In this document: piece by piece, positions 63,247-64,000 of the stretch
Position numbering within the stretch: position 1 is the stretch's first letter
How the letters are laid out: every line of letters starts with the position of its first letter
Assembly: GCF_001307295.1 (NCBI RefSeq)
Contig: NZ_CP012700.1
Span: 127,001 to 191,000 of the forward strand
Length of the DNA: 64,000 bases
Direction: 5' to 3'
From: Sphingopyxis macrogoltabida
Lineage (GTDB): Bacteria > Pseudomonadota > Alphaproteobacteria > Sphingomonadales > Sphingomonadaceae
Notes under the pieces: model-generated
What the model was told of the DNA's origin: nothing
Databases searched by the model: none
The model's input: the letters and a program-made list of their open reading frames with translations, nothing else
Translations under genes and position numbers: made by a program

Positions 63247-64000
<754 letters not shown>

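Overview
The window looks like chromosomal DNA of a sphingomonad (alphaproteobacterium, order Sphingomonadales; Sphingopyxis or a close relative fits best). The evidence is high-GC coding DNA with strong third-position GC bias, two large TonB-dependent receptors, a SciP/DUF1153 homologue, an ATP-cone-less NrdA with NrdB, and many imperfect palindromic intergenic repeats of the kind scattered through sphingomonad genomes. The genus is inference; no rRNA or tRNA gene is visible.

Region 1 (1-29248) is a catabolic island built around 3-hydroxyanthranilate meta-cleavage. Reading right from 1821: a TonB receptor, an LVIVD-repeat secreted protein (a paralogue runs off the left edge on the other strand), a lipoprotein and a FAH-family hydrolase. 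Next comes an operon of ThDP-dependent decarboxylase, aldehyde dehydrogenase, kynureninase and amino-acid permease. A LysR regulator is divergent from an aminocarboxymuconate-semialdehyde decarboxylase (ACMSD), followed by a leftward VOC protein and aspartate dehydrogenase. A tightly coupled 14-gene operon (17441-29248) then encodes a TauE-like permease, a FAH hydrolase, an NMT1/Ssu-type ABC importer, a VOC protein, an alpha/beta hydrolase, and the enzymes 2-aminomuconate-semialdehyde dehydrogenase, 4-oxalocrotonate decarboxylase, 2-aminomuconate deaminase, 3-hydroxyanthranilate dioxygenase, oxopentenoate hydratase, acetaldehyde dehydrogenase and 4-hydroxy-2-oxovalerate aldolase. Together with kynureninase and ACMSD this takes 3-hydroxykynurenine to pyruvate plus acetyl-CoA. 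The tryptophan-side enzymes (tryptophan dioxygenase, kynurenine monooxygenase) are not in the window.

Region 2 (29268-35998) holds a beta-propeller protein, a 47-codon peptide gene with two HEAT-type neighbours (the second broken), and a low-GC insertion carrying a type IIG restriction-modification gene split by one in-frame TGA.

Region 3 (35999-47283) is mostly housekeeping: lepA, a small lipoprotein, sciP, mnmA, a DUF4345 protein, a DsbA-like protein, a thermonuclease, a DUF2171 protein, a sulfatase-fold membrane protein and several small proteins.

Region 4 (47284-54474) mixes core genes (nrdB, nrdA) with accessory cassettes: a GIY-YIG protein, a strikingly AT-rich P-loop ATPase, and a DUF559 endonuclease wedged between nrdA and nrdB and bounded by repeats. 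A 20-residue ORF with its own terminator follows.

Region 5 (54584-64000) has a CHASE2-EAL protein, then a BlaI/M56 regulatory pair with a double operator, a secreted protein sharing the M56 C-terminal repeats, a TonB receptor, an RNase H-like protein, a PAS-like protein and the start of mreB.
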